Notes under the pieces: model-generated
What the model saw: only the letters and a program-made list of their open reading frames with translations
The model's database searches: none
What the model was told of the DNA's origin: nothing
NCBI RefSeq assembly: GCF_002099425.1
Contig: NW_018343991.1
Coordinates: 12,405,001-12,469,000, forward strand
DNA: 64,000 bases
From: Phascolarctos cinereus
Lineage: Eukaryota > Chordata > Mammalia > Diprotodontia > Phascolarctidae
Reading direction: 5' to 3'
Made by a program: the position numbers and the translations under genes
Part shown: positions 47,865-60,255 of the stretch, piece by piece
How positions within the stretch are numbered: position 1 is the stretch's first letter
How the letters are laid out: each line of letters opens with the position of its first letter

Positions 47865-49387
47865 GTGAGACCCACCAGCCCAGCTCTACCCTCTCCGGGG
47901 CCCTCGACTGAGGGCAAGAAGTCCCTTTACTGCTCACATCCCACAGGGGCCTTTAGAGACCATCCTGGCCCAAACCTCTTCATGCCTCTAATCCTAGCTT
48001 AGAGTATCAGAATGATATCAGTATCAGATGATATCAGGATGAATATCAGAATGAGGAATTTCTCAAGGATTTTCTTGTAATCCATTTGGTCATGTGCAAC
48101 CAGTCTTAGTGAGGCTCTTTTAAATCAAACAGGGTTGATGGATTCCAAGGACAATAAACGTTTGCTGGGATTGTAAAAATTGACCAATATTGCTTTGTAA
48201 GTGACATAGATGCTGCTAAAACCTGACTGGGTCACCTTGGTCAAGTCCCTCTCTCTCCTGGAGTCTTAGTTCTTTTCTTTTCTCTATAAAATGAGACAGT
48301 TAGACTAGATCTTCTCTAAGCTCCTGTGTGGTTTGGACGTTTTGGTCAAAAATTCAATTTAAATGTCCTAGGACTTTAGAAATGAGGAACTGGAAGATTT
48401 CTCCATAAGAGCTTTCTCTTTGAGCTAAAGGATGAAACCTCTAAAGCTCTAGTTGATTCAGTTTACTTGCTGTCAGGATGATGTGTAAGGCTTACTACCC
48501 TACGTGATCCAAGCTACAGAGTGAGTGACTTTGACTGGAGCCCAAACACTTGCTTGTATATTCAGAAAGGGGCTGCAAACAGAATAAAAATCATTGGGCC
48601 ATGTATTGATTTCCAGACATTTGTACAAGACCTTGAGGTTTGTACCGCTGGGATCCTAGAATGTCAGAGTTGGACCACGCAATAGTATAATTCCTGATGC
48701 AGAGTCAGTGTTAGGGATGCAGGAGGGTCTTAGGACTTCTGACTCCCAGGTCATTTACCCCACACCACGCATCCTGTCTGACTATGCAGCTCTGACAGTA
48801 GCATGACTTCATGGGAACCCCAGGAGAACTAGAGGAGAGTCATAGGAAGCAGGCACTGATAATATTATGGGGAGTTGCTAGAAACATGAAATCAGTGGTT
48901 TTAATTTTAAAAAAAAGTGAAAATGGTACTCTGCATGACAAATCAGAAATATCTGGAATTCTCTCCATAAGGACTGGCAACAGATGGAAAATATGGATTC
49001 AAGAAAGACTGATAAACTCAAGGGGTTTTCATCCATTTTGTATAGAGAAACATGTCATGTGGGAAGGGTCTAAGATGGGTGTGTGTGTGAGACAATACCC
49101 CACCATGCTCCCTCAAATATTCCACACGGAGGTTCAGGAGAGAAATTGTCCTCAGCTGGAAGTACTGGGAGGGGTTTGGAGGTGGAAGGGACATGGATTT
49201 CTTCTCTTCTTTAGTCACCATGTTGTTTTAAGTCTTTATCTTTGCCTTAGTCTAAATAGAACTAACCATGTGATTCTTTAGAGAATTCTAACAATCCTAA
49301 GCATGTATAGAGGGAGAATCCTACTTTCAAGCTGTGTCCCAATGAATATATTGTCAAAAATAATGGCTTCTTCTTTGCATATTAGAC

Positions 49388-51038
49388 ATGAAGACCCTGA
49401 TGCTGTTAGGACTTGTGCTCTTGTGTGGCCAGTTCTCACTGAGCTTGGCCCAGGAGGAAGAACAAGGCTCAAAGGTCATCTCAGAGGTTGCTGCTAGTAA
49501 GTTCCCATCTTACTTAGGCCTGATCCCTTTCCAGGAGACCCCAGGCCTGAAGTGAAAAGACCACTGGGACAGAGGGCGATAAGAATAGGAGATGTCTGTG
49601 ACCTTGGGAGGTAGGATGGGAGGAGGTTGTTGGTGAGACCACGATTGGCAAAACCTTGGAGCCAGTCCAGGGGAAGAGGAGAGGAAGAGAAGGGCCTACT
49701 GATTCACATATAACCTCCTCCTCAAATATCCTCATCACCACAGACGTTGAGATGGTGCTGACTATGCAGACATTTACATAACTGACATCAACAGAGGTCA
49801 AGTGATCTAGCCAGGGTCACACAGTTAGTGTCTGAAGCTAGGATTGAACTCATGTCTTTCTGACTCCAGGCCCAGGGCTCTCTCCACCATGCCACTTAGC
49901 TGCCTAGGCAGAGGGAAGAGTAAGATCCCTCCCCTTCCACAAGACGTATGAGTATGTTTGCTTCTACCCATCTGGGAGAACGTGGCTCAGTGTAGCCTTG
50001 GGTTTGGAGTCAGAGAATGTGAGTTCCATCCAGCCACTAGGCTAGGAAAGCTGTTCTTCTTTTCTGTATGACATAGAACAAGTCTCTTCCTCTCTTGAGC
50101 CTCAGAGGTTTCATTCCTAAAAGGCTGCTGGGGCTGGAGGAGAGTGCCATTGAAAGTGCTCAGACATTGGATGTTGGGATATGGGTCTTGAAAATGAATG
50201 AGACCAACCTATTTCTAGCATCATAGGAGCAAAGCCAATAGAGCTGTGAGGGACAGTGGAGGGTAAATAATCCAGTGTCTCACTTGCATGAGGAGAAACC
50301 TGAGGCCCAGAGAGAACCAGACAACTAGGTAGGAAGTAGCCAGCAGAGCTGGGCTTCAAATCCACTTCCTCGGACCCCAAATCCAGGGCTGCCGCCATGA
50401 CATCAGCATGCCCTCCTTCCTCTCTAAGCAAGAGTCAAACTTGAAATCCTTTTCCAGGTATGCAGAATAGTCTGAAAAATGCTGTGGAAGACCTCAGCAA
50501 GCTGGACTTGATAAAAGAACTTGAGAACACACCAGTTATTGGAGATGTCCTGAAGACAACGAAAATAATTGTTGGGAATATAGTTTCGTGAGTCCATCTT
50601 TCTGATAAAGTCATGCTCCAATTCAAATGTGGGCATCAAGCAATCTCCCAGAGTGGGACTTAGGACAGCACAACTTAGAAAAGAGTTTCAGTGAATAGAG
50701 GGAGGCGTTCAAGAACCCATCTATGGAGCAATGGGGCAAACCACAGGAGACAGGTGGGGAGCGGGATATTGACAGCTGGACCCTCCTCCATTGGATCTGC
50801 TTAATCATGCCTCCATTTCCCATGGTGATCTCAATGGCCTAGATTAGACATCGGATTATGGCTGCGCACCAATGTCCTCGTTCAAAATCTGTGATTCATT
50901 TGGGTGAAAACATTTTCTTTTCTGTCCTCAGAGACCACTTATCTGTTTAAGAGAGGAGTAACATTTAGGAATGGTTGGGTTTGGGGTTGAAGATGTGTCA
51001 GGAAAGGGTTTGGTCTATGAAAGTTATTAATTAGTGAC

Positions 51039-51093
<55 letters not shown>

Positions 51094-54000
51094 CAGGTTC
51101 AACATTAACCATGCCCAACTCCTGAAAATTTCCCTTCAAGAAAATCAAGACACAGAGAGTCTCTCTCTCAGCGTGCCCTTGGATGTCTCTCTGAGTTTGA
51201 ACACGTAAGTGATTCTTCTGAGTCCTGCAGGGCCCATTCAATGGCATGTGGAACCTTGGAGGGGGTATTCGCATGGCACAACCAGATCTCTATAGTTGCA
51301 GTGTTTCCTGAGCAAATCCACCAGGATGAAGTTGGCAAGCGAGCAAGGCAAAGAGAATGGAGGGAGGCACACTATCTCACAGGGTTATTGGAAGGAAAGT
51401 GCTCTGGCAATCAAGAATCACCAGGGAAGTGTGCAGAATTCCTATGACTGCTATCATTCCTGTGAGCTCATTCTGCTCATCTTCCTTGATGGAGATCAGG
51501 AAGAAGCAGTTTAATGACAAGATACAAAGCTGCTCTTTTTCTTTTAGGGTCATTTCAGAGCACGATAAAAAATCCCTTTCTGTACATGACTAGGAGTACC
51601 ACAATTCTTAATGTCTTCATGTTGGGATGCTCATTACTTCTCTGGCCAGCACCTCATTTCTGGTTTGGGTTGGGAAGAAGAGACTAGAATTGGCCATATG
51701 TCTTTCTTGCCTAACAAGGGGAAGCAGCAGAATCTTGGGGCAAGGATTTTCCCTGTGATATTGAGCACTGTGCAAAACCTCTGTTTCCTTCTCTATAAAA
51801 TGGGCATAATAACATTGAGTCTGTCAACCAAGCAGGTCTCTCATGAGAACCAAATAAGGGAATAAATAGAAAAGTGCTTTGTTAAAGGCTTGCAAAGGGA
51901 GTCTCAAGCTGAGTCAATGTGGGAGATGTTTAGGATCGGTACTGTTTTCCCGGGTTTGGGTCCTCAGTTTACCTTCCTCTCTCTTTAGTTTCCATGATGA
52001 CATTGGGTAAACAGTGGGATTCTTTTTCTACATTCCATATCTTCTTTCTTTAGACGGCTTTTTAAGACGATTGATGTCTCTCTAAATGCGAAGACATCAC
52101 TTGAACTCACAACTGAAAAGGATGAAGATGGAGGAGCTCACTTGGTTGTTTCCAAATGTCAGACAAGCCCTCAACTTCTTGAAATCTCAGCCAAGAGAAC
52201 GTGAGTCACCCAAGAGCTGTGTGTGTGTGGGGGGTCCCTGGTAGCATCTAATTCGTGTACTTGGTAGATACACTTCTGTGTTTCCATTCCTTCGCCCCAC
52301 GGCCCTCAAAGAGGATGGGGCACTCTCCTGGGTCACAGGAGACCTCATTTCATGTCTTCTCTGGTACACCAAATCCCAAAAGGGATCCCGGGGTAGCTTG
52401 CAAAATGGACATTTTCTGTCTCGGTCAGAGAAACATCATACTAAGGACACCATGTAATATGGAGTGGGAGGATTGGGGAAACGAACGGTAAGGATGAGGT
52501 CTGGGGACTCTGCCGAAGAAAAGCTAATTTCTTCTAAGAGAGGGAACAGAAAAGAAGGCTTGCCTAACTGCAATGGAGGGAGTGATATGGGCCAGGACAG
52601 GGACAAGAGAGTTACAGGAATGATTTCAGGATTGGGCTAGAGACTGTATGCTCCAAATGAGAAGATTTAAAGGGATGTTAAGGTCCTGAGGGGCCGGACC
52701 ATAGTGTCTTTTCCTTGAGTTGATGTAAGCATCTGAGACAACAGGGAAAATGATGAAGTGGGAGACACAAATTGTGGATTTGTGCTCGCACCTTTGTCAT
52801 TTCTTCTCCATTGGACATCAGCCCAGTCCCCATTCTTCTGGGGCCTGATTCAGGTTTATAAAATAGGGTCAGTTTTTGCCACAAAGCCATCGTGATTCTT
52901 CTGAATTGGGTCACACAGGAAAAAGTGCCTTCTATAACGGTCTAGCCCTCTCAAACTTCTGAGATTTTATTACGAATGCCTGTATTTCTCTCTTCCTTAC
53001 TTTCTTCTCTCGTAAGAGATACACACATGATCCACAGCCTGTTAGACTGTGAGCTTCACGGGTGTGAGGCCTTTATTGATCCTTCAGGATCCAGAATACT
53101 TCTCTGCTCACGATAGCTACTGTATAATCATTTTCTGAAAACAAGAATGAAGCTTCTCTGGGACTCTGGCATCAGAATGACAGACTTTTGGGATAATTGT
53201 TCCATTCTGGCTCGAGAGGCTTTTAGCTCTGACCCTAAACCGGCTCCAAAGACATGATGGAAAACTCTATCACACTCTCCCTACCTCCATCTAATACATA
53301 CTACTCCCTTTGGGCAAACAGAACAAGAGTGGACATGGAACTCCAGCTGGGCCAGCACATGTGGGCTCCAGCCTCTGTTTGAATACTTAGCATCCCTGTG
53401 ACCTCAGATGACCCACTGACCCTCCGTTTCCTCACCTCTAGAAATGAAGGGGGTTTGAGTGAATGCAGTTTCATTCCTTAAGCATTTCTCAAGTTTCTCC
53501 TAAGTGTCTGGTGCAGGGTTGGACTAAATGACTTTGAAAGACCCTTCCAATTAGGAATCCTATAAATGAATATCCTGATACAAGAGGGCTTCTCTCTGGC
53601 TCCGGGAGACAGACTCTGTCCAGAAGCACCCAACCTCAGGTCTCAGTTATGTTTTCCTGGCTGAGTTAGTGAGACTTCTCACAGGGACAGAGCAATCCTG
53701 CCACATAGCACTTCCCTGGGGCCTGCTGAGCTGTTTCCCATAGGGTTAGGAAGCTTCTGGAGGGAGGGGATTTACCTGGGATCGTCGGCCACTGGCAGCA
53801 CACTGACGCTCAGTTTCTTCTTCCTTTAGGGGGCTCTTTGGGCTGGGAGTAGAAGTATCTGAGACCGTGAGCAACCTGGCTCAGCTGACGGTCAACCAAT
53901 TAGTAAGTGTGAAGATTTGGTCTGATTACTTAAAGCCAGATTTGTTGTTTTTAGACAGTGCAAAGAGGACTCAACTAGGAGTCCCAAGGCTGGGGATCTG

Positions 54001-55070
54001 GCCTATGTTTGGTGTCTGCCTTATGGCGTGGAGTGAGGTGAGCCCCTTCCCCTCTTTAAGATGGTGGGTGATTAGGCAAGATTGTGTCTAAGATTCCTTA
54101 CAGTTCTGGCATCCACCCTGTGGCCTACTTGCTGTCCGTGAAGTCAGGCTGAGCTAAACATTCTCAAGTGTGATGGGTCCACAGGCCCAATTCCAGGTCA
54201 GCTAGGCTTGGTGATGACCCCTGTTGCCACCTTTACCCTCTGGCCCTGTTCCCTTGCCTGATGCCCTCATGCTCATCTATCCCTCCTGCAGGCCTGCCCT
54301 TTGATCACAACTGCAGTAAAATTGGTGCCTCCAGCACTGGTAGACAGCTTGCAGAGTAAGTATCTGCTCTCGCCAATCCTTCTCCTCTATCTACGATGGG
54401 CTGAGTTACCCAGACTAACTTCCTTTGTGCCGTCATTGAACTGGAGTTTTAAGGATTTCATACCAAGAAGAACTAGTAGCCTTGACTGCTTATTGTTACT
54501 TTTTTCTTATAGTTCTAACCTGCCCTCTTCCCCAATGGAGTGACTGAGAACTGAGTCAAAGCAGCAGGTGGATGACTGTTCCTTAGACGTCTTAGAATTC
54601 CCAGGAAAATCCTGGTTCAGAGCCTCCAGCCCTCTGACTGCCAAGGGGCTGGCCACAGTCTATGATATTCAAAGGTTTCCCGAGCTGTGAGAACTAAATT
54701 GTCCCATGCTCCCAAGCATTCTGCCTTTCTCAAAATTCAATGAGTGACTAATTGAATGAGTGACTAACTCCTAATGTCAGTGTATAGGGATGTCTGTCCC
54801 ACGAACTGCTATTATTTGTTTCTTTTGTGAAGCCCAGATCTCTCTCATCAGAGTCACTGCACTGGGAAGGGACTGTGCAGTGACAGTGTAGACCTATTCC
54901 AGTTCCCTCAGCCCTGCCCTCTAGAAGATGCCTTTCTTTTCCCTTCTTTTCCAAAACTAGAACTGGTAGAAGCCCCGCAGTCTCTCTCGTTCCCCTTGAC
55001 TCTATCTCATCTGAATCACATGTTCTTTCTTTTAGATGTGGTACGTGGGAACGTGAGTGTTACTGTGTAA
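49388..55070 (+). CDS. BPI-fold family A (PLUNC-like) secreted protein, 221 aa, intact
   Basis: Coding exons are 49388-49496 (exon begins 49386), 50458-50587, 51097-51204, 52054-52200, 53830-53902, 54292-54355 and 55036-55070 (exon runs to about 55113). All have AG/GT borders, the frame carries through all seven, and the total is 666 bases with a TAA stop. Residues 1-21 are a signal peptide (start MKTLMLLGLVLL, likely cleavage after SLSLA). A helical, leucine-rich part follows (about 37-80), then beta-rich BPI-fold strands. The mature protein has only two cysteines, C151 (SKCQ) and C191 (ACPL), matching the single disulfide of PLUNC proteins; human BPIFA1 spacing is 44 residues, here 40. One N-glycosylation site is N216-V-S. 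It is shorter than BPIFA1 (256 aa) and lacks the Gly/Leu N-terminal repeats. PLUNC proteins are secreted in airway or saliva and bind lipid or lipopolysaccharide. The orthologue within family A is unresolved. Confidence 0.9.
51041..51090 (+). repeat. (CT)25 microsatellite abutting a splice acceptor
   Basis: Fifty bases of uninterrupted CT lie directly before gtacag, the acceptor of the fourth exon (51097) of the BPIFA-like gene. The microsatellite therefore supplies the whole polypyrimidine tract of that intron. Confidence 0.9.
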
Positions 55071-55733
55071 TTCTTCATTACATGGACAATAACTTCCCTC
55101 CTTCCCCAAGGGTGTAAGTGTTGCATTGAAAGTTGCATATTCTCTTTTGATTCACTGAATTTGCAAATAATTTTTTTTCCCCCAGGAACAGAGGATCTAA
55201 GAATTTTGGAATCTAGAACTCTTGGGGGGAGAGGAGGAGAGAATGTATTGACTGAGTGTTTATTATGTATCAGGCTCCATATTAAACACTGTGGGTATCA
55301 TTACAAACCAGCGACTCAATGCCTATCCTCAAGGAACTTGCATTCTATTCAGGGATGACATCACCTGCAGGAGATCTGGGGAATGAGTGGGAATGCAGGC
55401 TTGGTCTAGAGATTCTTAAGCTATCAGATGGATATCTAGTTGCTGGCAGGACGAGGTGCAGATTCTCATCCCAGTGTCCTGGAACCCAGGCAAAGTAGGA
55501 AACAAAGACTCCTAAAAATTTAGAGCCATAAAAGGACTTAAGAAAGGCACCTAGGCCAGTGTTCATCTGAAGGTAGACTCTCATGCTCTACAATAGCTCC
55601 CAAAAGGAATAAGAGCCTGACTGATAGGATTAGATTGGTTGGATGAGAAAGAAATGGAATAATACATAAGATTCTGAATGTCAGAACAGCTCACAAAGAT
55701 GGCAGTCTTATTTGTTGCATTTTCCCCTGACAG

Positions 55734-55960
55734 AAGCCCCTCTTGCTCTTCTTTTCCTTCTGCCTGAAGCCATTTAAAGCCAGAGGACAACTTACTGGAT
55801 CTCGTGTCTGATGAGAAAAATCCTTTCCCTCTGCTGACCCTTGCCATGGTCTCCTTGCCTGGAGTTATTGGAGCCACTTTCCTTGCGTGAAGACTCTCTC
55901 TGGATGGTGTGTTCCTTCCACCTGCTTTTCCTTACAATAAACTTCCCAGTATTTCAGCAT
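55734..55960 (+). other. Non-coding last exon (3' UTR) of the BPIFA-like gene
   Basis: The stop-codon exon has a donor at 55114 (gtaagt). The next good acceptor is tttcccctgacag before 55734. AATAAA lies at 55936-55941. The block from 55779 to about 55975 has a clear counterpart in the 3' end of the minus-strand paralogue (shared word gccagaggacaa, a shared AATAAACT polyadenylation region, and similar sequence beyond it), so the exon is old and conserved in both genes. The exact acceptor could instead be about 45 bases further in. Confidence 0.65.
55936..55941 (+). promoter_or_regulatory. Polyadenylation signal AATAAA of the BPIFA-like gene
   Basis: Canonical hexamer in the last exon, followed by a TG-containing stretch. 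The matching signal in the paralogue is at 1371-1376 on the minus strand, with similar flanks. Confidence 0.7.
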
Positions 55961-56712
55961 GAGCAGAGTGGTCACTGCTTATTTTCCCCTCCCCTGGTTA
56001 AATCCTCTCCACTTGGGAATAACTGAGGCTGAGCTTGTGTTTCTCGTGGAAGCTCTCAAGGGAAGGGACTGAGTCCAGCACTCAGAATGGGCTTAATGCA
56101 CCTCCTTGCTGCACTTGGCTCATAAGTTATGGGTATCAGTCAAGTCAGAGCTATAACTAGGAATTCTGGCAGTTGGAGAAAATTCATTTTAACGTGCGTG
56201 TGGTTGGGGGAGAAGAGGTTTGAAGTTGTGAGCTGTTGTGCATAAGGCAAACCAAGACTGGAACTCTTGGGAGTTCAGGAGAGTGAGAAACAAGGTAGGA
56301 GGGAGAGAGTATTGAAAACCATACAAGTACTGGACTGGCGCTGAAGTCTATGAGTGAGGTCCTGAATGTGCTGGGAAAGACAGAGCATGACATGGAGTTT
56401 TAAGGGGACGACTCCTAAAATCTGGAGAAGACTTAGTAAAACCTGATCAATGAGAAGATGTCCTTTGCTGAGTGGTGGTGCCAAAGGGAAGGCACGACAG
56501 CGGCAGAGGGGTCTTAAAGGCTTATCAGTCCTTCCTATGGTCCTCATAGTTCTGGGAATGTAAGACAGTTGAAGGACCAGCCATCTTAGAAGAGGGTAGC
56601 AAGAGAAAGAGTGACTTTAGGAAAAAGGTCGGGGATCACCAGAAGATGAAAGAATGGAAGGGGAAATAATGGAAGATAAAAGAGCATTTGTTTAGTGTGA
56701 AGGATGTTTCTT

Positions 56713-58300
56713 TTTTTTTTTCCTTTCAGCCAAAGACAAGATTTATTAGAACATTCATCATATTGGCCAGACTCTTAAGGAATCAAAGCATTTGCATTGG
56801 TAATGCAATCGGGCCAGATCTTAAGAATCTGAGCAGTGGCCAGATTTTAAGAATCTGAGCACCTTAAGGAGACAAGGTGAACCTTATATACAGAAAGACC
56901 GTGGGAGGGTTCTAGGAGTGACCAAGTAGTTCAGGGTGACTGGTGGAGGGGTGTAAGGAGAATCTGGATGGGAGTGGCCAGTAAGCTGGGGTGAACAGAA
57001 CGCCAGGGACCTGGACCACGTGGCCAAGGGAGAATGGAGTCTAGATAGTGTTAGAAAAATCTGAAACAAAAATGTACTACAGTGAGTGAGTGAAAGAAAG
57101 TCTTTATTACGTTTCTCGTGAGAGAAGTGGGTACAATGCACTTTAGTAACACGTGGGCACTGGTTCAGTGGTAGAATCAACTTTTAAACTGTTAGTAAGA
57201 TCCATACTCCACCCATCAGGGCTCCTATTGGTCTAGTTCATCTGAGTTACACCCTTCCTGGACAGCCCACCTCATGTTCGTCTATGTTCTGTTAACTCTA
57301 CCCACTTCATGGGTCCCATGTTCAAAAATGGTGGCTATCTCTGCCCTTGGGGTGTTTCAGTTCATATTCAATAAGCTTATTAAGCAAGTGCAGTGGAGAA
57401 AAGCCTTTGACAAGTTGAAGCCCTGTCCTTGAAGCTGGCTGGTTGCAACCAGTTTAGCCTCTAGGTTTTTTTCTTAAGAACCAGTTGTTTATAGAAAAGT
57501 TTGGGGTACTTTCTGATTGGTTGAGGGACAATCCACAAGATCTTAGAATTCCCTATCCTGCTGTGGAAGCCTAACCCCCTACAATCTTTCTTACAATTCC
57601 TCCCTTTTCTTTTCTAGTAAAGATCTGGCTTCCACACATTCCCAATTTCCTTATCCTCTAATCTCTTTAACATGATTTCACATTCCCCATCCCTGGGGAA
57701 AGTCTCATTGGTACTTTCAATCAACATCCTTATATTGCCAGAGCCTGCCCTCTGAACTCCCACTGTGTGTTCTACTGGGATAATCTTAGTGAGGGACATC
57801 CCTAGCAATTGTTGTACCAGTCCTCTAATGCATGGAACTATACAACATCCTACAACATTTCAACCACAACTAGGTTAGCGAGAATGGATACAGCCATTCC
57901 TTTTCCATTTGCCAAGCCAGGATTCTAACTATCCCTTTAATCAACTATCTATCCCAGAGTTTTCTGCTAACTCCTCAGCTAAAGTAGTTGAACCTTGCAG
58001 TGCCTTAGTGACAGTTCTATGTGGGGCTGTGCTGCTGGACAACATTTCATCAAGGGATTTTGAGCAACAATATGGGAGAAGAAAGGGAGGAATTGACCGA
58101 CGCATTGACAAATTAAAGAGGGGGCAGTCCCCTTATTAAGTACAGATACAGAGACCCAAAGTAAAGATAAATTGTCCATTTAAAGCTTCAGAAGTCTCTT
58201 CTCATACAGCTGTCTGACACTCTGGACATCATCTGGTGAAGTCCTCTGGTCTAAGTGCCGTTCAAACAGTGTCCAGCAGACTCTCTCCTTGTAGACATCC
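56713..58300 (-). mobile_element. Endogenous retrovirus fossil: env tail plus LTR, retroposed copy
   Basis: Read on the minus strand, an env transmembrane-tail-like stretch (about 58200-57640; a hydrophobic CC-IVPCIRGL type motif is visible) is followed by a purine-rich tract. An LTR then starts TGTAAG near 57595, with a TATATAAG-like box near 56885 and an AATAAA near 56740. The copy ends in a poly(A)-like run. A 16-base direct repeat with one mismatch flanks it (56697-56712 and 58301-58316). No second LTR is seen. The family looks gamma/beta-like in env; it is broken by several changes and of middling age. Confidence 0.6.
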
Positions 58301-58319
58301 GTGGAGGATGTTTCTTAAG

Positions 58320-59200
58320 AGCACGGTATAAAAGATGCAAAAGAGGATAGTGACTGGGGAGAATTAAGGCTGAAGATGGAGACAGTGACTGGTCTTTGAC
58401 ACCTTAGTAACTCACATCTTTCACCAAACACCAACTTCCACCTTTTATGGAGAGCACCCTATGTATGACACTTCCCCAGAGCAGGGAGAACGCTGGTGGC
58501 TTGACAGATTTGTGCAGAAGAAGGTTGGGACAGCCACAGGATCTTGGGTTGCAGCCAAGGTGCTGGTGATGGGGGGCACTGACTGCGGGGAGTGGATCTA
58601 GGGCAAAGGAGATACACTTGCTGTCCATGAAGTCTGATTGGCCTGTGCTAATTTCACCTCTGAGTCCTTCCTTAGTGACTAAGCAGTTGTGCCAGTATAT
58701 CAATTAACCTTTCTGGACCAGTTTCTGCATGGAGACAATAAAAGGCATTTGCTCATTGATTTGATCTCCTCATAATTTACCTCCCTTTCCTGACTAATGA
58801 CGGGAGAAGCATTGGACATCAGACAAGGAGAAACAAATGCACCACAATTTCTCTTCTCAAATATCCCAATTCCCTGTTGTCTTCTAGCACTAGCAGATCA
58901 CAAGAAAATAATCCACATGAGGGGATCCTCTTGGGCTGCCCATGCAGTGCAGTGACACATTTCTTTGAACCCTCAAGGCTTATTTGGGTTTTTCCTCTAT
59001 TCCGTTCATCTCATTTTTCCCCCTAAAGACAATTAGGTGTGGGCAAGCAGACAATCTACTAGTAATATACATTGCCTTTCCCTTTCCTTAAATACTGCCT
59101 GGAAAAGCAGGGCTGTTAATCACAGTAGACTGCACCTGCCCTTCCTCTCTGGTTTGGGTTTTCTTCAGTTCTTCAGAGAACCAATAGTATTTCTTTTTGG
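58320..59200 (+). other. No gene recognised
   Basis: Unique-looking DNA after the retroviral fossil. Isolated TATA-like (58327) and AATAAA (58737) words are not linked to any reading frame. Confidence 0.3.
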
Positions 59201-60255
59201 TCTGTTTTCTTTTTCCAGTATAATTTTATTTTTTCTTTTTGTAACCTTTTTTATTTTAGACTGAAATACACAATAAAAGAATAGGAACCATAAACTTAAA
59301 TGTTAAAACAAATACAAAGTAAAAAGCAAAAGGGACATATCATATGCAAAGGAGAATGTAAGAGAGGATTCAACCTATATAGCAATAAATTTCCATTTCA
59401 AAAAAGCCTATGTAATTAATGCTACTAAGTGAGTTGTTGACAGCTATCCATCTTTTCTTTGCTTCTTTGTAAATCTTCTTTTGTTGTCTCTTCCTCTTTC
59501 TCATTTCCTACAAGCCTTTCTGAATTTCTCATAAACCTTCCACGTTATAATTTTTATTCATTTACATTTCAATTAATTTTATTTTCCTGAAGATCTGCTT
59601 TCTCTCCCTCCCTTTAACCCTACCTCCATTTGGAAAGCAAAAGTAAGAAAATGTGTCTTAGCAGGTCCTCTATCCAAGCAAAACAATTTCCATAATTGGT
59701 AGTGCAAGGAAAAAAAGTCTCACTCTACACTCTGAGTCTATCACCTCTCTGTCAGTATCTGTGTAATGTATTTTAGCATGAGTTTTCTGGAACTCTGTTT
59801 GTTACCATGTCGATAAGAATGCCTGAATCTTTCAAAGTTGTTGTTTTGTTTTCTTTTACCTTTGCAATGATGTTGTTATTGTACAAATTGTTCTCCTAGT
59901 TCTCCTTGTTTCACAATGAATCCATATGTAGGAGTCATCCCAGGTTCTTCTGTAACCATTGTCTTCATAACTTCTTAAAAACAAAATCATATCAGTATAT
60001 TCATATGCCAGAACTTGTTCAATCACTTTACAATTGATGGGCTCTCCCAATGTTTCCAAATTCTTTTCCACCACAAAATGAGCTGCTATAAATATTTTTG
60101 TATATGTGGGTCTTTTCCACCAATCTTTGATCTCTTTTGTTATAGGCCTAGTAGTGATATCACTGGGTCATAAGATCCACACATTTTCCTAACTTGGGGA
60201 CACAGTTTCCAACGTGCTTTCCACAATGTCTATACCAGTTGACAGTTCAACCCAT
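59200..60255 (-). mobile_element. L1 ORF2 tail and 3' UTR, antisense
   Basis: Includes the reverse of the common 3' segment (caacttgttcaatcactttacaattgatgggc in parts) and a reverse ORF2 tail up to 60250, where a forward HAL1-like element begins. Confidence 0.65.

Larger units (their letters stand above)
49386..55733 (+). other. Introns 2-8 of the BPIFA-like gene: old SINEs and unique DNA
   Basis: Intron 2 holds a reversed CORE-SINE end (49795-49908), a forward MIR-like copy (49985-50120) and a reversed MIR-like copy (50218-50400). Intron 4 has a SINE tail near 51750-51890, and intron 5 a MIR-like copy near 53330-53470. No L1 was seen inside introns 2-8, in contrast to the flanking DNA. Introns 6-8 show nothing I recognise. 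Confidence 0.5.

Noticed and set aside
48811-49281. 156-codon open frame in intron 1 of the BPIFA-like gene
   Set aside because: No signal peptide, domain or recognised family, with atypical composition. It lies between exon 1 and the first coding exon of a well-supported gene, so chance is the simplest reading.
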